Of a DNA stretch of 64,000 nt, positions 60,126-64,000 are shown piece after piece. Where the stretch lies: positions 1 through 64,000 of the forward strand of contig JAKIZM010000002.1 in assembly GCA_022708025.1 (NCBI GenBank), read 5' to 3'. Both the position numbers and the translations under genes were made by a program. The notes beneath the pieces were generated by a model that searched no databases, had not been told where the DNA came from, and saw nothing but the letters and a program-made list of their open reading frames with translations. Positions within the stretch are counted from its first letter, which is position 1. Every line of letters begins with the position of its first letter. This DNA is from Bacteroidota bacterium. GTDB lineage: Bacteria > Bacteroidota > Ignavibacteria > Ignavibacteriales > Ignavibacteriaceae.

Positions 60126-61434
60126 TAAATCGTTTAGTGATTATTTCTTCAAGATAATCTCTTAAAGCAGGAATTTTTATTGTTGTGATTACATCGCTTG
60201 CAAAAGCATGAATTAAAATAGCAGTTGCAGATTCTTCTCCGATTCCACGGGACTTGAGATAGAATTTTGCTTCATCGTTAAGTTTACCGATTGTAGCACC
60301 GTGAGAACATTTAACATCGTCTGCAAAAATTTCAAGCTGTGGTTTTGTATTCATTACTGCGTCATCAGACAAAAGGATTGTATTATTTTCCTGAAAAGCA
60401 TTTGTCTTTTGTGCATCGGGCCTGACCATCACTTTTCCGTTAAACACACCTCTTGCCTTATCCTGTAATATTCCTTTGTAATGCTCATAACTGTTGCAAT
60501 GAGGTTTAGCATGATCAATCATTGTATGTGCATCGAAAAGCTGTTCATTATTAATCATAAATAAACCGTTAAGCATACACTCACCGCCTTCATCATTAAA
60601 TCGAGCGTTGAAATCGTTGCGGGATATTTCTGCACCAAGTGAAATTAAATGCGAAGCAAAATTACTGCTTCTTTCCTGATCAACTTCCATTCGTGCAATG
60701 TGGAAAGCCCTACTGCTTTCTTCCTGAAGTTTTGTGTGATCAACTATTGCATTTTCATCGGTAACTATTTCGGTAACAGCATTTGTAAAGTAAACATCTT
60801 CTTTATCAGAAACATAATGTTCTATAATTGATACCTGGGAATTTTTCCCTGCAACAAAAAGATTTCTTGGCTGGGTTAATACTTTTTTATCGTTTGCCTT
60901 TGTATAGAAGATAATATGAATCGGATCTTCAACTAATTTGCCATCGGGCACATAAATAAATGCTCCATCTTTAATAAAAGCTGAACTTAATGTTGTAAAG
61001 AAAAAGTTCTCATTTTTAGCATAACTACCGAGATGTTTTTTAACAATCGGATTGTTGTTTTTTATTGCTTCAGCAAGACTTTCTACTATAACGCCTTTTG
61101 GTATATCAATAAGTTTAGAAAGTTCAGGTGAGTAAGCTCCGTTTACAAAAACTAATAAGCTGTGCTCTAGTTTATCAAATAAAAATTTTGAAATTACTTT
61201 TTGAGAAACCTTTTCTTTTTTGTAATCAGGAGAAAAACTGTGATTTAATAACGAAGAAATATCTGTATGTCTCCATTCCTCATCTTTTAAAGTAGGGAGG
61301 CTTATTTTCTCGAAATTATTAATTGCACTTTTTCTTAATTGATGAAACTCGGATGTTTTTTCTCCGTTAAGTGATTTTTCAAATTCATCAAATTGTTTGA
61401 TGTAATACTGGTTTATGTCTTTAATTTCTTTCAT
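60118..61434 (-). CDS. sufD: SufD Fe-S scaffold subunit
   Basis: The 438-residue protein pairs with SufB in the SufBC2D scaffold. It has the beta-helix core with MEVDQERSSNFASHLISLGAE and DAHTMIDHAKPHCNSYEHYKG, and the C-terminal KCSHGATIGKLNDEAKFYLKSRG typical of SufD. The gene is 44 bases downstream of sufC and overlaps sufS by 8 bases. Confidence 0.92.
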   Translation of the reverse strand: MKEIKDINQYYIKQFDEFEKSLNGEKTSEFHQLRKSAINNFEKISLPTLKDEEWRHTDISSLLNHSFSPDYKKEKVSQKVISKFLFDKLEHSLLVFVNGAYSPELSKLIDIPKGVIVESLAEAIKNNNPIVKKHLGSYAKNENFFFTTLSSAFIKDGAFIYVPDGKLVEDPIHIIFYTKANDKKVLTQPRNLFVAGKNSQVSIIEHYVSDKEDVYFTNAVTEIVTDENAIVDHTKLQEESSRAFHIARMEVDQERSSNFASHLISLGAEISRNDFNARFNDEGGECMLNGLFMINNEQLFDAHTMIDHAKPHCNSYEHYKGILQDKARGVFNGKVMVRPDAQKTNAFQENNTILLSDDAVMNTKPQLEIFADDVKCSHGATIGKLNDEAKFYLKSRGIGEESATAILIHAFASDVITTIKIPALRDYLEEIITKRFNE

Positions 61435-61478
61435 TATACATTTTCTGATTTTGTTGTGTCAATGTAAAGGCTAAATGA

Positions 61479-62246
61479 TTAAGCGGTTACAGCCTCTTCT
61501 TTACCATTTTTTATCCAATCATAACCTTTTTCTTCTAGCTCTAATGCTAATTCTTTACCGCCTGTTTTTACAATCTTACCTTGATAAAGAACATGAACAA
61601 AATCCGGAACGATATAGTTTAACAGCCTTTGATAATGCGTAACCACAATGGTAGCATTATCTTTTCTCTTTAATTTATTTACTCCGTTCGCAACAATTCT
61701 AAGAGCATCTATATCCAAACCTGAATCAGTTTCATCAAGAATAGCAAGAGTTGGATTTAACACTGCCATCTGGAAAATTTCGTTTCTCTTTTTCTCACCG
61801 CCAGAAAATCCTTCATTAACTGATCTGCTTAAAAACTTTTGATCAAGTTCAACAAGTTTACTTTTTTCTCTTAGTAATGTTAAAAACTCCATTGCATCGA
61901 GTTCTTGTTCGCCTCTGTATTTGCGAATTTCATTTATTGCGGTTTTTAAAAGATTTGTGTTGCTTACACCGGGAATTTCCACCGGATATTGGAATGCAAG
62001 AAAAACACCTTCTCTTGCTCTGTCTTCGGGCGATAAATCCAAAAGATTTTTTCCGTTATATAAAATTTCTCCTTTAGTAACTTCAAATTCTTCTCTGCCT
62101 GCTAATACAGATGCAAGAGTTGATTTGCCGGATCCATTCGGACCCATTATTGCGTGAATCTCTCCGGTATTAACTTTTAAGTTTATTCCTTTTAAAATTT
62201 CATTTCCTTCGATTCTGGCGTGAAGATTTTTTATTTCTAACAACAT
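61479..62246 (-). CDS. sufC: SufC ABC-type ATPase
   Basis: The 255-residue ATPase has Walker A GPNGSGKST, signature FSGGEKKRNEI and Walker B LAILDETDSGLD, the SufC-specific form with EKKRNEIFQM. It energises the SufBD scaffold and is cytoplasmic, not membrane bound. AAAGGAT lies before the start at 62246. Confidence 0.94.
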   Translation of the reverse strand: MLLEIKNLHARIEGNEILKGINLKVNTGEIHAIMGPNGSGKSTLASVLAGREEFEVTKGEILYNGKNLLDLSPEDRAREGVFLAFQYPVEIPGVSNTNLLKTAINEIRKYRGEQELDAMEFLTLLREKSKLVELDQKFLSRSVNEGFSGGEKKRNEIFQMAVLNPTLAILDETDSGLDIDALRIVANGVNKLKRKDNATIVVTHYQRLLNYIVPDFVHVLYQGKIVKTGGKELALELEEKGYDWIKNGKEEAVTA

Positions 62247-62280
62247 TATAGTTTATCCTTTAATTTTTCTTTCGGGTAAT

Positions 62281-62342
62281 TTTGTGCTTTAGAGATTTAG
62301 TGACGGATAAAATTTTTAGCACAAAGCTCTAAAACCCACAAA
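62281..62342. repeat. Imperfect inverted repeat between sufC and sufB
   Basis: TTTGTGCTTTAGAGATTTAG and CACAAAGCTCTAAAACCCAC form an imperfect inverted repeat filling the 121-base sufB-sufC gap. The words match the repeat at 53203-53275. In an RNA it would fold into a hairpin inside the suf transcript. Confidence 0.55.
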
Positions 62343-62367
62343 CAATTTATTAATTCAAATACTTATT

Positions 62368-63816
62368 TTATCCTACACTTCCTTCAAGTGATATACTTAG
62401 AAGTTTCTGCGCCTCAACAGCAAACTCCATAGGAAGTTCTTTAAATACTTCTTTACAATATCCATTTACTATTAAACTGATTGCATCTTCAGTAGAAATA
62501 CCTCTTTGGTTAAGATAAAATATCTGATCCTCACCAATCTTTGAGGTTGTTGCTTCGTGTTCTACCTGTGCAGTTGGATTTTTAATTTCCAGATACGGAA
62601 AAGTATGTGCGCCGCATTTATCACCAAGTAAAAGAGAATCACACTGCGAAAAGTTTCTTGAGTTCTCAGCTTTTTTTGTAATCCTAACTAATCCTCGATA
62701 ACTATTTTGACTTCTGCCTCCGGAAATACCTTTTGATACAATCGTGCTTTTGGTATTCTTTCCAATATGAATCATCTTTGTTCCGGTATCAGCTTGCTGC
62801 ATATTATTTGTAACAGCAACTGAATAAAATTCACCAATAGAATTATCACCCTGCAATATGCAGCTTGGATATTTCCAGGTAATTGCTGAGCCTGTTTCAA
62901 CCTGTGTCCAGCTAATTTTAGAATTAACACCGCGGCAGGCACCTCGTTTTGTAACAAAATTATAAATGCCGCCTTTACCATCTTTATCACCGGGATACCA
63001 GTTCTGAACGGTTGAATATTTGATCGTTGCATTATCAAGTGCAACCAGCTCAACAACTGCGGCGTGTAGTTGATTTTCATCTCTCATTGGTGCGGTGCAG
63101 CCTTCCAGATAACTTACATAAGCTCCTTCATCTGCAATAATTAATGTTCTTTCAAACTGTCCGGTATTAGCTGCATTAATTCTGAAGTAGGTTGATAACT
63201 CCATTGGGCATCTTACACCTTTTGGAACATAAGCAAATGAACCGTCGCTGAATACTGCGGAGTTTAAAGCAGCATAATAATTATCAGTTATTGGAACTAC
63301 ACTATTTAAATATTTTTGTATCAGATCAGGATGCTCTCTGATTGCTTCTGACATTGAGCAGAAAATAATTCCTAATTCATTAAGTTTTTCTTTAAATGTT
63401 GTAGCAACAGAAACAGAATCAAACACAGCATCCACTGCAACTCCGGCTAATGCTTTTTGTTCTTCTAATGATATTCCTAATTTTTTATAAGTATCAAGTA
63501 ATTCGGGATCAACTTCATCAAGACTGTTATATTTTGGCTGATTTTTGGGAGCCGAATAATAAGAGATATCCTGATAATCAACTGGCGGAAAAGTTACATT
63601 TGACCATTTTGGTTCTTCCATCGTAAGCCAGTGCCGATATGCTTTTAATCTTCTCTCAGTCATCCATTCAGGTTCACCTTTTTTTGCAGAAAGCTGACGG
63701 ATTGTGTCTTCGTTTAAGCCTTTTGGCAGACTGTCGGTTTCAATATCTGTTACAAAGCCAAATTTATACTCTTTATTTGCTAATTCTTCAATTTTTTGAG
63801 TTTCTGTGGTGCTCAT
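62368..63816 (-). CDS. sufB: SufB Fe-S scaffold subunit
   Basis: The 482-residue protein is the first gene of the operon and the main scaffold. It contains the SufB core with [48 protein letters not shown] and [36 protein letters not shown], written here only to identify the family blocks. TGGAG lies just upstream of ATG 63816. No frameshift or missing block is seen. Confidence 0.94.
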   Translation of the reverse strand: MSTTETQKIEELANKEYKFGFVTDIETDSLPKGLNEDTIRQLSAKKGEPEWMTERRLKAYRHWLTMEEPKWSNVTFPPVDYQDISYYSAPKNQPKYNSLDEVDPELLDTYKKLGISLEEQKALAGVAVDAVFDSVSVATTFKEKLNELGIIFCSMSEAIREHPDLIQKYLNSVVPITDNYYAALNSAVFSDGSFAYVPKGVRCPMELSTYFRINAANTGQFERTLIIADEGAYVSYLEGCTAPMRDENQLHAAVVELVALDNATIKYSTVQNWYPGDKDGKGGIYNFVTKRGACRGVNSKISWTQVETGSAITWKYPSCILQGDNSIGEFYSVAVTNNMQQADTGTKMIHIGKNTKSTIVSKGISGGRSQNSYRGLVRITKKAENSRNFSQCDSLLLGDKCGAHTFPYLEIKNPTAQVEHEATTSKIGEDQIFYLNQRGISTEDAISLIVNGYCKEVFKELPMEFAVEAQKLLSISLEGSVG

Positions 63817-63856
63817 TTATTCTCCATTAGTGCAAAATATTTAATAATTGCAGAGT

Positions 63857-63886
63857 AAACCTATTTAATCTGTACAAAAAAGTCAA
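63857..63886 (-). promoter_or_regulatory. Candidate Bacteroidota-type promoter for the suf operon
   Basis: On the minus strand TTGAC (63882-63886) is followed 20 bases after the TTG by TAGGTTT (63857-63863). This fits the TTG and TAnnTTTG boxes described for Bacteroidota sigma-A. It lies 41 bases upstream of sufB. No Rrf2 operator could be recognised. Confidence 0.45.
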
Positions 63887-64000
63887 GATTGATATTTCCA
63901 GTGTGATAATGAATAAAGATCGCAAAATAATTTTCTTCAGTCAGAAGTAATGGAAAAAAAATTTTTACAAAACCACTTTATAAAATTTGTAAAATTGAAA

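Overview
The window looks like chromosomal DNA of a low-GC, Gram-negative member of the Bacteroidota/Chlorobiota side of the tree, most likely Ignavibacteria-like. This is inferred from type IX secretion sorting tails reading NYPNPFNPST, a PorV/PorQ-family protein, TonB receptors with an N-terminal carboxypeptidase-regulatory-like domain, many outer-membrane barrels, MlaEFD-type lipid transport, a SufU-based suf operon with a bacilliredoxin, and AT-rich spacers. No rRNA, tRNA or CRISPR array was seen.

Region 1 (about 1-17.6 kb, all minus strand): after an odd DUF6448/hemerythrin-like fusion comes a tightly packed, overlapping gene run. In transcription order it holds a DUF3943 outer-membrane protein, a small membrane protein, a Spy-like periplasmic protein, an Omp85-type barrel, a PagL-like lipid A deacylase relative, a nucleotidyltransferase, MlaE, MlaF, MlaD, an ATP-grasp enzyme, a class III aminotransferase, a CDP-alcohol phosphotransferase, a Gfo/Idh/MocA dehydrogenase, an LPG-synthase-TM (flippase-like) protein, a HAD phosphatase, inositol-3-phosphate synthase and a second Omp85-type barrel. 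I read this as a pathway that makes an inositol-derived, possibly aminated, phospholipid head group and moves the lipid between the membranes. It is the best candidate for an undescribed system here.

Region 2 (17.7-33.8 kb, minus): two tandem copies of a seven-gene efflux operon (TetR, HlyD/YbhG-like adaptor, ABC ATPase, TolC, second ABC ATPase, two ABC-2 permeases). A third, different TetR gene lies between them. The layout resembles E. coli cecR-ybhGFSR, but the two ATPase halves of YbhF are separate genes with tolC between them. Only the upstream copy (25.7-33.8 kb) carries two small S23/four-helix-bundle genes. Each is bracketed by its own imperfect inverted repeat and sits exactly at the stop codon of the preceding operon gene.

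Region 3 (33.9-56.0 kb, plus): a peptide and amino-acid scavenging island. It holds a PepT-like M20 peptidase, two exported cyanophycinase-family hydrolases (one with a T9SS tail), a YfcC-type transporter, an RpiR regulator, a TonB receptor, a large secreted partner, a PorV-like protein, a C45-type acylase, an M14 carboxypeptidase, a lysine/saccharopine-dehydrogenase-like enzyme, a D-cysteine-desulfhydrase-like PLP enzyme, a HEAT/beta-lactamase-fold hydrolase and an N-acylamino-acid racemase/OSBS homologue. Together they could release, import and catabolise unusual (isopeptide, N-acyl or D-) amino-acid material.

Region 4 (56.0-56.9 kb): a RAYT-type REP transposase flanked by two direct copies of a roughly 95-bp palindromic element, followed by an inverted pair of a second palindrome type. 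The transposase has lost the second histidine of its HUH motif.

Region 5 (56.9-63.9 kb, minus): the suf iron-sulfur operon, sufB-C-D-S-U-T, then bacilliredoxin and an Rrf2 regulator, with a plausible Bacteroidota-type promoter upstream of sufB. Functions come from reading motifs by eye; no database search was run.
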